Below are positions 6,755 through 13,600 of a DNA stretch of 14,803 nt, piece after piece (positions within the stretch are counted from its first letter, which is position 1; each line of letters begins with the position of its first letter). A program made the translations under genes and the position numbers. The stretch is taken from the NCBI GenBank assembly GCA_027023325.1, contig JALVVQ010000091.1, forward strand, positions 1-14,803, in the 5' to 3' direction. The DNA is from Campylobacteraceae bacterium (GTDB lineage Bacteria > Campylobacterota > Campylobacteria > Campylobacterales > Sulfurovaceae). The notes under the pieces are model-generated. The model saw only the letters and a list, made by a program, of their open reading frames with translations, made no database searches and was not told the origin of the DNA.

Positions 6755-6812
6755 GGAAGTGGAGACTTTAGTCCCACATTGAACTTTGGGTGGGGCTAAA
6801 GTCTCCACTTCC
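6755..6812. repeat. 23-bp inverted repeat between ispA and tkt
   Basis: The arms 6755-6777 (starting GGAAGTGGAGACTTTAG) and 6790-6812 (ending AAAGTCTCCACTTCC) pair over 23 positions with a single T-G wobble and a 12-base loop. It starts 3 bases past the ispA stop and ends 30 bases before the tkt start. No U-run follows on the minus strand. It differs in sequence from the GTAG palindromes, and looks like another dispersed palindrome family or an RNA stability element between two operon genes. Confidence 0.75.
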
Positions 6813-6814
6813 TC

Positions 6815-7663
6815 TTATCTGTGCCTATGAAGATATTTCTGTATCAGTGGATCGAGTGCACCCTGTAGTCGCACATCAAACGCATGAAACTGCTCCTCCA
6901 GCTCTACCGCCAGTGCATCTGCCTGCACCATACTCTCTTCTAATCCAAGTAGAGTGATAAAGCTGTTTTTGTCACCATCATTGCCTGTGACCTTGCCTGC
7001 CTCTTCACTACTCTGTGTTTCATCAATGATGTCATCTTGTATCTGAAACAGCAAGCCTAGCTTGATACCAAAGTCATAAAGCGCCTGCTGTATCTCTTTC
7101 TCAAGTCCCACGATCACTGCACCCATCTGCAAACTGGCAGCGATCAACATGGCAGTCTTTCGAACATGAAGCTGTCTGACCTGAGCGATCTCCAGAGGGG
7201 TATTTTCAAAATAGAGATCCATCGCCTGCCCCAGCACCATCCCTTCTGTGCCACCATTGTAAGCCAATATCTCCACTAGCTTGATACGGATATCTTCCCG
7301 AAATGCCGCGCGTGCCAATAACAAGAAGGCATGGGTATTGAGTGCATCCCCTGCCAAAATCGCCGTGGCCTCATCATAGCGTGTGTGTAGTGTGGGGTTT
7401 CCGCGACGCAGAGGAGAGTCATCCATCGCAGGCAAATCATCATGGATCAAAGAGTAGGTGTGAAAGCACTCTAGCGCCAGTGCCGGCGCCAGTGCAGACT
7501 CGACCAACAGCGGCTCATACGCCTCCACAACCCGAAGCAGAAGCATAGGACGAAAGCGCTTGCCACCAGCCAAGAGCATCTCTCCCAGCGCTTTTTCATA
7601 GACAGGATGAAAGCTCTCTGCCTGCGGTAAATGATCTTGTAGGTATTGCTCGAATGTCTGCAT
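6815..7663 (-). CDS. ispA: (2E,6E)-farnesyl (or geranylgeranyl) diphosphate synthase, IspA-like
   Basis: A trans-prenyltransferase that condenses IPP with allylic diphosphates to C15 (or C20) for quinone and undecaprenyl precursors; cytosolic. The 282 residues hold the full family set: GGKRFRP at 33-39, the first Asp-rich motif DDLPAMD at 75-81 (the bacterial DDxxxxD form typical of IspA-type enzymes), LRRGNPTLH, GDALNTHAF, GQAMDL at about 155-160, the KT pair in VRKTAMLI, and the second Asp-rich motif QIQDDIID ending at 224. Chain length cannot be fixed from sequence alone. An AGAGG ribosome binding site lies just upstream of the ATG at 7663. A minus-strand -10 box at 7829-7824 would give it a ~150-base leader containing a large palindrome. 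Confidence 0.93.
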   Translation of the reverse strand: MQTFEQYLQDHLPQAESFHPVYEKALGEMLLAGGKRFRPMLLLRVVEAYEPLLVESALAPALALECFHTYSLIHDDLPAMDDSPLRRGNPTLHTRYDEATAILAGDALNTHAFLLLARAAFREDIRIKLVEILAYNGGTEGMVLGQAMDLYFENTPLEIAQVRQLHVRKTAMLIAASLQMGAVIVGLEKEIQQALYDFGIKLGLLFQIQDDIIDETQSSEEAGKVTGNDGDKNSFITLLGLEESMVQADALAVELEEQFHAFDVRLQGALDPLIQKYLHRHR

Positions 7664-7687
7664 CCAACCTCTTCAATTGTAGTGGTG

Positions 7688-7811
7688 CTCTCTGAATATC
7701 GTTAGCAAAGGTTTCACTCGATGGCGACAAAGGAGCACTCAACCCATGAAATGGGCGCTTGCGTTTGCGACTGCCAGAGCTATCGAGTGAAACCGACGAT
7801 TTTTCGGAGAG
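7688..7811 (-). other. 124-nt imperfect palindrome, candidate structured RNA or ispA leader
   Basis: Inner arms GGTTTCACTCGAT (7710-7722) and ATCGAGTGAAACC (7782-7794) are a perfect 13-bp inverted repeat. Outside them, past an asymmetric internal loop (8 against 2 bases), CTCTCTGAA..ATCG (7688-7701) pairs with CGAT..TTCGGAGAG (7797-7811). The 59-base apical part contains CCCAT-gaa-ATGGG. A minus-strand TATAAT at 7829-7824 predicts a transcript starting near 7817, just ahead of the palindrome, which supports an RNA on that strand. No terminator is seen before the ispA start. The overall shape recalls 6S RNA, but it is short for that family and I cannot match its conserved bases; a MITE-like insertion is the alternative. 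Confidence 0.45.
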
Positions 7812-7823
7812 TTTGGTTAGGAA

Positions 7824-7829
7824 ATTATA
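7824..7829 (-). promoter_or_regulatory. -10 box towards the palindrome and ispA
   Basis: TATAAT on the minus strand (7829 to 7824) within an AT-rich divergent gap. The predicted start near 7817 lies 6 bases ahead of the palindrome at 7811. Confidence 0.5.
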
Positions 7830-7840
7830 TCGAATTTGGA

Positions 7841-7846
7841 TAAAAT
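7841..7846 (+). promoter_or_regulatory. -10 box of the 74-aa membrane protein, 6 bases from its ATG
   Basis: TAAAAT followed by six bases and the ATG at 7853, with no Shine-Dalgarno sequence. As with cmoM, this suggests a leaderless mRNA. Confidence 0.4.
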
Positions 7847-7852
7847 ACCTCT

Positions 7853-8077
7853 ATGAATAGCGCAAAACTGACAGAGAAAAAACAGATTATTTTTTGGGGC
7901 AAGCGTGTTGCTGCTGCCCTGACACTCATAATCTGGATGACCGTACTGTATAAAATCTTCCAAAGTGGTGGCAGCTTCAATGATCAAGCACCCCAATGCA
8001 TCTTCTCTACCATGCTGATATTTGGGGTACTGACAGGTATCTATAAGGGGTTGGATTTTTGGGAGAAGCAAGCGTAG
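7853..8077 (+). CDS. Small two-helix membrane protein, function unknown
   Basis: A 74-residue protein I do not recognise. It has a charged N-terminus (KLTEKKQ), a first hydrophobic segment at about 19-34 (RVAAALTLIIWMTVLYKIF in context), a short polar loop with one Cys (DQAPQC), and a second hydrophobic segment at about 49-64, then a charged tail (DFWEKQA). It is probably an inner-membrane protein with both ends in the cytoplasm. It is real rather than chance because the composition is that of a membrane protein from end to end, it fills the gap between two divergent and convergent neighbours, and it has a -10 box. Its TAG stop (8075-8077) is part of the GTAG foot of palindrome copy 3. The neighbours (ispA, aroK) are unrelated and do not suggest a function. 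Confidence 0.7.
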   Translation: MNSAKLTEKKQIIFWGKRVAAALTLIIWMTVLYKIFQSGGSFNDQAPQCIFSTMLIFGVLTGIYKGLDFWEKQA

Positions 8078-8104
8078 GGATACCTCTTGTGGGTATCCTT
8101 ATCG
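8074..8104 (+). repeat. GTAG-footed REP-like palindrome, copy 3, overlapping a stop codon
   Basis: GTAG (8074-8077), then arms GGATACC (8078-8084) and GGTATCC (8092-8098) around a loop containing CTTGT, as in copies 2 and 4. The TAG of the foot is the stop codon of the 74-aa gene, with the element in the same orientation as the gene. Confidence 0.7.
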
Positions 8105-8122
8105 ATATTCCTCTTTTTTCAT

Positions 8123-8148
8123 GGGCACCCACAAGGGGGTGCCCCTAC
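8123..8148 (-). repeat. GTAG-footed REP-like palindrome, copy 4, overlapping the aroK stop
   Basis: On the minus strand: GTAG (8148-8145), GGGCACCC, loop CCTTGT, GGGTGCCC (ending 8123). The arms pair perfectly over 8 bp. The TAG of the foot is the aroK stop codon, again in the same orientation as the gene. Copies 3 and 4 face each other in the 67-bp convergent gap. Confidence 0.75.
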
Positions 8149-8654
8149 GAAGAAATCTTGCGGATCTCTTCACAAATCTCATCCATACTTTTGCCTTCGA
8201 CATGGACGATCACATCCGCAACTGTCTGATAGGCAGCTTGACGCTCCTCATAGAGTGCTTTTGCTTTCTCTGGCTCGGAAAAGAGAGGGCGTTTGGCGAG
8301 CTTTGATTCCGCATTTTTAGCATTTTTTAAGCGATCGTGTATCCATTCAAAGGAGGCATCCAACAATACAACTGTGCCAATTTTGTTAAGCTTTTTGACT
8401 TTGTAAAACCCACCGCCACAGCTGATCAATGTCCCTTTGACTGACTTTCTCAGCCATTTGGCAGTATGCTGCTCAAGCTTGCGAAAATATGGCTCACCCT
8501 TGTTGGCAAATATCTCTTTGACCTCTTTATTGACAGAGGACTCAATCAGATCATCCGTATCGATATTGAACATCCCATACCTTTTGGCATACGCACGGGC
8601 CACCGTACCCTTGCCCACCCCCATAAATCCAATCAGTACAATATTCCTTTTCAC
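8145..8654 (-). CDS. aroK: Shikimate kinase
   Basis: Phosphorylates shikimate at the 3-hydroxyl with ATP, the fifth step of chorismate synthesis; cytosolic. The 169 residues are the normal length for a monofunctional enzyme. They show the Walker A loop GFMGVGKGT (9-17), the shikimate-binding DTD (32-34), GEPYFRKLE with Arg58, the CGGG loop (79-82), and RPLF in the lid with Arg122. The start is GTG at 8654: it places the protein start MKRNIVLIGFMG where shikimate kinases normally begin, and no ATG is available there. The ribosome binding site is weak (GGGG about 6 bases upstream). It follows the 84-aa gene by 37 bp, probably in one operon; that gap carries three AATTTC-type heptamer repeats. 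Confidence 0.96.
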   Translation of the reverse strand: MKRNIVLIGFMGVGKGTVARAYAKRYGMFNIDTDDLIESSVNKEVKEIFANKGEPYFRKLEQHTAKWLRKSVKGTLISCGGGFYKVKKLNKIGTVVLLDASFEWIHDRLKNAKNAESKLAKRPLFSEPEKAKALYEERQAAYQTVADVIVHVEGKSMDEICEEIRKISS

Positions 8655-8669
8655 AAAAACCCCAACTTT

Positions 8670-8690
8670 TAATTTCTAATTTCTAATTTT
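8670..8690. repeat. Three tandem heptamers between the 84-aa gene and aroK
   Basis: TAATTTC, TAATTTC, TAATTTT in direct tandem, filling most of the 37-bp gap upstream of the GTG start of aroK. It is AT-rich and short, and a change in repeat number would alter the spacing in front of aroK's weak ribosome binding site. Confidence 0.6.
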
Positions 8691-8691
8691 A

Positions 8692-8946
8692 TCACACCGT
8701 GTTGTATCTATCAATCACTTTCTTGAGGCGTTTTCTCAGCGTCCTAAGTGCCTCTACGGCTGTCGCGCCCTCTGCCATAAATGAATCAAACTCGTCAAAC
8801 TGTATCTTGGCAACCCAGCCCACCTTGGTATGTCGTTTAATTCCCACGAAGCGTACTTCACCAAAATGCTCTTTGGCCATTTTATAGATTCTGTCAATAC
8901 GCTGATCGAGTGTTTTGGGCTCTTTTTGTACTGTTTCTTTTGTCAT
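8692..8946 (-). CDS. 84-aa conserved-looking protein with HicB-like alpha/beta layout
   Basis: A small, basic, soluble protein that I cannot name. The N-terminal third is charged and helical (LDQRIDRIYKMAKEHFG). Then two or three short strands follow (EVRFVGIKRH, GWVAKIQFDEFDSFMAEG), then a helix (TAVEALRTLRKRLKKVIDRY). The strand-strand-strand-helix order and the GxTAxEALRxL turn recall HicB-type partial RNase H folds, but there is no HicA toxin beside it, and the match is only in layout. An AAGGA ribosome binding site lies 6 bases upstream of the ATG, and a good extended -10 (TGGTATAAT) stands at 8985-8977. It is the first gene of a likely two-gene operon with aroK. Confidence 0.75.
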   Translation of the reverse strand: MTKETVQKEPKTLDQRIDRIYKMAKEHFGEVRFVGIKRHTKVGWVAKIQFDEFDSFMAEGATAVEALRTLRKRLKKVIDRYNTV

Positions 8947-8976
8947 AGATATCCTTTCTAAAATATTTCAAGCCGC

Positions 8977-8985
8977 ATTATACCA
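8977..8985 (-). promoter_or_regulatory. Extended -10 promoter of the 84-aa gene and aroK
   Basis: TGGTATAAT on the minus strand, about 30 bases upstream of the ATG at 8946 and just past the stop codon (8993-8991) of the preceding gene on the same strand. Predicted transcription start near 8970. Confidence 0.6.
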
Positions 8986-8990
8986 TAAGG

Positions 8991-10436
8991 CTAATACGAT
9001 ACTTTCATCTCTTTGTCATAACGCAGCTCAAAAAGCACTTTCACTTTCTGCACTGCTTTGGGTGCCAGCGTGATATCTATCTCCAGTTTCCCGTCTTTTT
9101 GGAGTGTATAGTTTGCTGCACCCTCTACGCTAAGCAACTTGACTTTGATCTTGTCCGTAGTCGAGGTAGGGATACGCTCAATGAGCTTGATTGTTTTTGC
9201 TTTATCGGAGAGGTTGGTCACAGTCAATTCAAAGCCATCTTTTTTACGGATTGAACCACCGAAGATCCCACTGCTTCTGTCTCTTTTGACAATAGACTCA
9301 CGATGGATCAGCACCTCCTCTTCTACATCCACATTCAACAGATAGCGGCCATCACGATAGAGACCATAGGCCTGATCACTGACCAGTCTCTTGCTCTTCT
9401 CAATACGCCAACGATGGGATTCGATCGGTGACTTTGGGGCAAAACTACAGGCACGATAGACCCTAGGGTCTCGGTAGGGATAACTGACCAGTGCACAGGT
9501 GGCAGCTGCCTTGTACGCCGCGATTTTCACCTTGACCTCTTCACCTGTTGAGGGAAGTTCCAGATCAGAAATATGATAGTTTTTGTACCCCGTTTGCACG
9601 ACAGCACCCATACTTGAGACTGGCATCACAGGTGCCACATCTCCACCCATTTTATTCTCTACCATGGCTGTCTCAGCATAAGCCAACTTATCTTGTCTGA
9701 TATTTAAAGATTTTCTTTTCCTGATAGGTATTATGCGCTGAGCAATCCACGGACGAAACTGCCGAGGATGCAGATATATTTGGTAGGATCTGGCATACAG
9801 CGATGCCTCTTTGACACTGATATCAATGCCGCTTTGGTTGGAGAGTGCGATATACTGGGTGACCCCGACAGAAGCAGGATTACTGACATCTGCCTCATAG
9901 AGCAGTCTCGCACCGATACTGCCTGCAGGCAGCGTAAGCTCAAGCTCCCCAGCACATCTACGCTGCAAAAACAGTGGCTCAAGAGAAGGTGCCTGCATCG
10001 AAAATAGCCTCTTGGTCGCCTTGAACTTCTGAGAGAGCTGTCGTTTTTTCTCTTCGAGTACCGCCTTCTGCCTACCTATCTTCGATGCAGCCTCCATCCA
10101 TTTGGCTGCATCGACCTGCGTCGGTTTGCTCAGAGAGATCAGCTTTTCCAGCGTCTCTGACTCATAGCGTGATGCCTCATAGCTGACCCCCGCCTCCTCA
10201 AGGCTGTTTCGCAACTTGCAAAGCCTCTCATTTTGTGAACACTCACCCAGCACAGTCAGGGAAATATCTTTGCCCTCACACACCGCTCTTACATCTTTGG
10301 TAAACCCCAGATAGCTACTCGTAGGTATCATTCGATACTTGGCGCCATCCTGATAGATATCCAAAACAGAGGCAGTAGAAAAAGTATTTATCAGCGCGAT
10401 AGACAAGAGTGTTTTTTTAAAGTTTTTTATCAACAT
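8991..10436 (-). CDS. Exported DUF4139 (mucoidy inhibitor MuiA-like) protein
   Basis: A 481-residue protein of unknown biochemical role. The chosen ATG at 10436 has AAAAGGAG 8 bases upstream and gives a clean signal peptide (MLIKNFKKTLLSIALINTFSTA), whereas an in-frame ATG at 10481 would put 15 odd residues before it. After export the order is: a short N-terminal beta region with two Cys pairs (CEGK, GECSQNERLC), a charged helical, probably coiled-coil segment at about 95-155 (KAVLEEKKRQLSQKFK), then a long beta-rich DUF4139 region ending in the typical LAPKAVQKVKVLFELRY. The family covers MuiA-like proteins named after a mucoidy phenotype, probably periplasmic or surface-linked. A TATACT -10 box lies at 10463-10458. 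It is divergent from the giant gene. The domain call is from recalled features. Confidence 0.8.
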   Translation of the reverse strand: MLIKNFKKTLLSIALINTFSTASVLDIYQDGAKYRMIPTSSYLGFTKDVRAVCEGKDISLTVLGECSQNERLCKLRNSLEEAGVSYEASRYESETLEKLISLSKPTQVDAAKWMEAASKIGRQKAVLEEKKRQLSQKFKATKRLFSMQAPSLEPLFLQRRCAGELELTLPAGSIGARLLYEADVSNPASVGVTQYIALSNQSGIDISVKEASLYARSYQIYLHPRQFRPWIAQRIIPIRKRKSLNIRQDKLAYAETAMVENKMGGDVAPVMPVSSMGAVVQTGYKNYHISDLELPSTGEEVKVKIAAYKAAATCALVSYPYRDPRVYRACSFAPKSPIESHRWRIEKSKRLVSDQAYGLYRDGRYLLNVDVEEEVLIHRESIVKRDRSSGIFGGSIRKKDGFELTVTNLSDKAKTIKLIERIPTSTTDKIKVKLLSVEGAANYTLQKDGKLEIDITLAPKAVQKVKVLFELRYDKEMKVSY

Positions 10437-10505
10437 ACTATCATCTCCTTTTGCAAAAGTATAGCGTACCAAACAAAACAAACTCAGATTTTGACATTTT
10501 TTAGG
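10437..10505. promoter_or_regulatory. Divergent promoter gap: DUF4139 gene side
   Basis: Minus strand: TATACT at 10463-10458, about 22 bases before the ATG at 10436, with AAAAGGAG as ribosome binding site. Upstream of it lies a T-rich stretch on the minus strand, as in Campylobacterota promoters. Confidence 0.5.
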
Positions 10506-10511
10506 TATAAT
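10506..10511 (+). promoter_or_regulatory. -10 box of the giant secreted protein gene
   Basis: TATAAT on the plus strand, preceded by a run of T. Predicted start near 10518, giving a leader of about 160 bases. A TTGACA at 10491-10496 is only 9 bases away and so cannot be its -35. Confidence 0.55.
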
Positions 10512-10517
10512 TCATGT

Positions 10518-10680
10518 GTGTGCATCAATTAAAGGCATTGTTGCGGAAAACCGTGAGTCTTTAAGCTAAGAATGTTGAGCTACTTAAGTTGTAAGCCATA
10601 ACACTTATAAGCATTCTCGTCCGATGTAGATACAAATTTCATCCTAACTATATGATAGGGTATTAATTAAAGGTCTTATT
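10518..10680 (+). promoter_or_regulatory. Long structured 5' leader, unidentified
   Basis: About 160 untranslated bases between the promoter and the ATG at 10681. Possible stems: GCGG-aaaa-CCGT near 10542-10553; TTAAGCT with AGCT..TTAA in the next 35 bases; and AGAATG pairing with CATTCT over a 36-base interior (about 10567-10617). No known riboswitch signature is visible. A ribosome binding site AAAGGT lies at 10669-10674. A 9-codon ORF starting at about 10570 is present but lacks a binding site. Confidence 0.35.
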
Positions 10681-13600
10681 ATGAAACATTTAAAAATTAT
10701 AAAATTTTTATACATTTCTTTACTGTTTGTAGTTTTATCTACATTAAATCTGCATGCAGGGCTAGTCAATAAACTTACATCCATTTCAGGCCCAAGCACA
10801 GTCAAACAAGGAGAAACAGTCACTATCTCCATAGACTATAATGCCGCAGAAAAAAAAGATATTTATGTAGAGTTTCAACTTGACCATAACCCCTATACCA
10901 GCTTTGCCACCAATAGGGTTACGGTAGACAGCGGTACAGGAACTGTAAATATTTCGATTACTATTCCTGCAGATACAGACACAGATGAAGTGTATCGTTT
11001 CACAAGTGTCTTAACGGAAGTGGGCAAAGGATGGAGCGATAGAGATGATGCCAAATGGATTAGACCTGTAAAAGTTACAGCAGATGATGACGATGACGAT
11101 CTTCCATCTACCTGTTCAGCCAAAGCTATAAAAAAGAATGTCCGCTTTACATGGATGGACGGACGGACCTACAATAACACGGGCTGGGGGCCACACAATC
11201 ACAAGGCAGCACGCATAAAAACAATTACATTCTATGATGACAGTATTGGTGCTGACCGTGTTATCGACTTTGAGCATAATTTACAAGTAGATTTTGATTA
11301 TGAATTGAGTACAGATTTTTCTATTCATCCCAATGACAAAAGCTTATATGTTTCTCACCCTGCAGCGGGAACAGGGCAACAGTACACCACTATGAGTCGA
11401 AATGATGTCCAATACAATACATACCGGTACAGACAGTGGGTTAGCAAGGCTAGAAATGCATTTTCAGACTCTGATTTGAATTACTATGTAGGAGGAGATG
11501 CCGGAGGTAGTCAAACAGAAGTTAGAGGCAGTGGTATTCCGGGAAGAGGAACTGTGATTCACAAACTCACCTATCCTGCTCCTTTCAAAGTATCCAACTC
11601 CATAGGTGGCGGTTATGTTTTTGTCACAGAAAGAGGGGGGAACAACTCACAATTTGTAGTAGCAAGAGACGAACATGGAAAAATTTTGGGTTCAGTGTGT
11701 GTCAGACAAGCTGCCAATGGGGCGCCCAACTGTTCTCAAGATGTTAACAATCCTAAGGTAAGCTATGTCAATACAGGCAACACAAATGACAATGGACAGG
11801 AAATTTGTATGGCTATATATCCTTTGCAAGCATTGGCTTCACCCGGCAAAAGCATCGCTTCTATAGAGCTACTTGCTGTTGACACTAATGCTGGTGGATG
11901 GAAACCTGAAGGTAGTTATAACGGTGACGCAGCTGATGGGAAAATATTTTTGGTTCATGAATTGGCAGCACCCGATGTATGTTATGACTACTCCGTGCGC
12001 CAAGGTGGACATACCCTTACTTCAGAGGACAGAAAATTCACTGCCCTGGGCAATGAGAAGATCAGTATTTCTATGGGTTTACGCAGTATGGAAGCGGACT
12101 ATGATATGGCGCAAAGTAAAGCAAGTATCACGGCACCTAGCCTAACCTTTGACAAGGCAGAATATGCACCCAATAATGTCAATACATTGGTAGATGCCAT
12201 TTATATTCATGCTCCAAGTTCTCCTGATTTCAATTCCAGCCGTCCAGAGATTGCCATAGGAAATAATCCTCAATCAGGAGCCAATGGTGGAGGTACTATT
12301 AAGGCCAACGAGCGCTACTTCAGTAAATATACCTATAATTCATCCTCGGGAGACAAAACATTTGATATTGATCTCAATATCACCGTAGATATTTCCGAAG
12401 AACAAAACAACCCTATTACCTATCTTCTCACTAGTGACCCTGCCAAATATAATGCGCCAAATAGTATTTATCGCGAGCTCAAACGCTGTGAACAATCAAA
12501 AGTCTACAATCCCGAATGGCGTACATTTAATATAGAGCGTACAGACAGCGCAACCTCAGAAGAGAAACGACGCTATTCTTTATACACACAAACTGTAGGA
12601 AAAGATTTTGATTTTTCCGTGGTTGCCTACGGTGCTGACAGCTCGTATCAAACGCCTTCAGCTATTTCAGATACGACGATAGAAGTAGAACTTATCGATG
12701 TCTCCTCCTATGATGACAATGGCTCTCTCTTTGCCTGTGCAGACCCCAACCCAGACATTATCCAAAAACTTGGTAGCGGCAACAGTAAATTTGTCCATTT
12801 TGGCGATGACGAAAAGCGTGTAGACATCACTGACAATGATGACTTGATTACCGGTAGGGCACTGCGAAATGCAGCCTTCAGGGTCTGGACTCTTGTGGAC
12901 AAGAAAGGTATCATTCTTCCTCACAACTGTACCGATCCATTAGACAATACCTGTTTTCAAAAGCTGTATGATGACAATCTTAGCGCTTCGGATACCCAAG
13001 GTTTCTGTGCTGACTGCTCCAGCTATGAAAATGAAGAGAGAAAAGCCTCAGGGTGCTATGCCTGTCTGAGAGACTATTTCGGTAAAGCATCCTGTTCTAG
13101 AGACAACTTCTCTATCAGACCAGCCTCATACAGACTGGCACTCTCCGACAGCAACGAGTCCAAAGATAGCAAAACTCCTGCCATATCTCTAGGCACCAAT
13201 GACTCAGACAGCAGCGACACAGCCCCCGTAGCAAGTATCTCTGCAGGGTACAAATATAAGCTTGAAGGAAATGCCACCAGTTTTGCCGGCGATCACGTCC
13301 TCGCCAAAGGCTATAGGCAACTCTTTGGGAACGAAGATATCGCCAATCTACTCTCCGTACTCAACTTCAAAGATGAGGCACCCTCCTGCTATGACAAGAA
13401 CAGCACCTATTGGCAGGTCTTCTTCGATGATGCTCAGATCGTGGGTGTTCCGCAAGCTAATACACTAGCTATAGGAAAAGGGAACCTCGTCAAGCATAGC
13501 AATGTAGGCACCTATGCCTATCATCTGCATGATAGCAACTGGACTATCGTCGACCAAAAAAGATACAAATATAAAACATTCCCCGAAGTAGATGATTGTC

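Noticed and set aside
7688..7811. Firm assignment as 6S RNA or as signal recognition particle RNA
   Set aside because: Shorter than usual 6S, without bases I can match; the SRP motif GGTCAGG...GGAAGGAAGCAGCC is absent.
8692..8946. HicAB toxin-antitoxin module
   Set aside because: Only a HicB-like layout is seen; there is no HicA-like ORF on either side, and the neighbour is aroK.
10434..10481. Upstream ATG (10481) as start of the DUF4139 protein
   Set aside because: It would cover the promoter and the AAAAGGAG site, and would bury the signal peptide behind 15 extra residues.
10491..10511. TTGACA (10491-10496) as -35 for the TATAAT at 10506
   Set aside because: Spacing is 9 bases instead of about 17.
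10518..10680. Cyclic di-GMP (GEMM) or other known riboswitch in the giant gene's leader
   Set aside because: The hallmark stretches GCAAACC and ACGCAAAGCC are missing, and no other aptamer signature I know fits; kept only as an unidentified leader.
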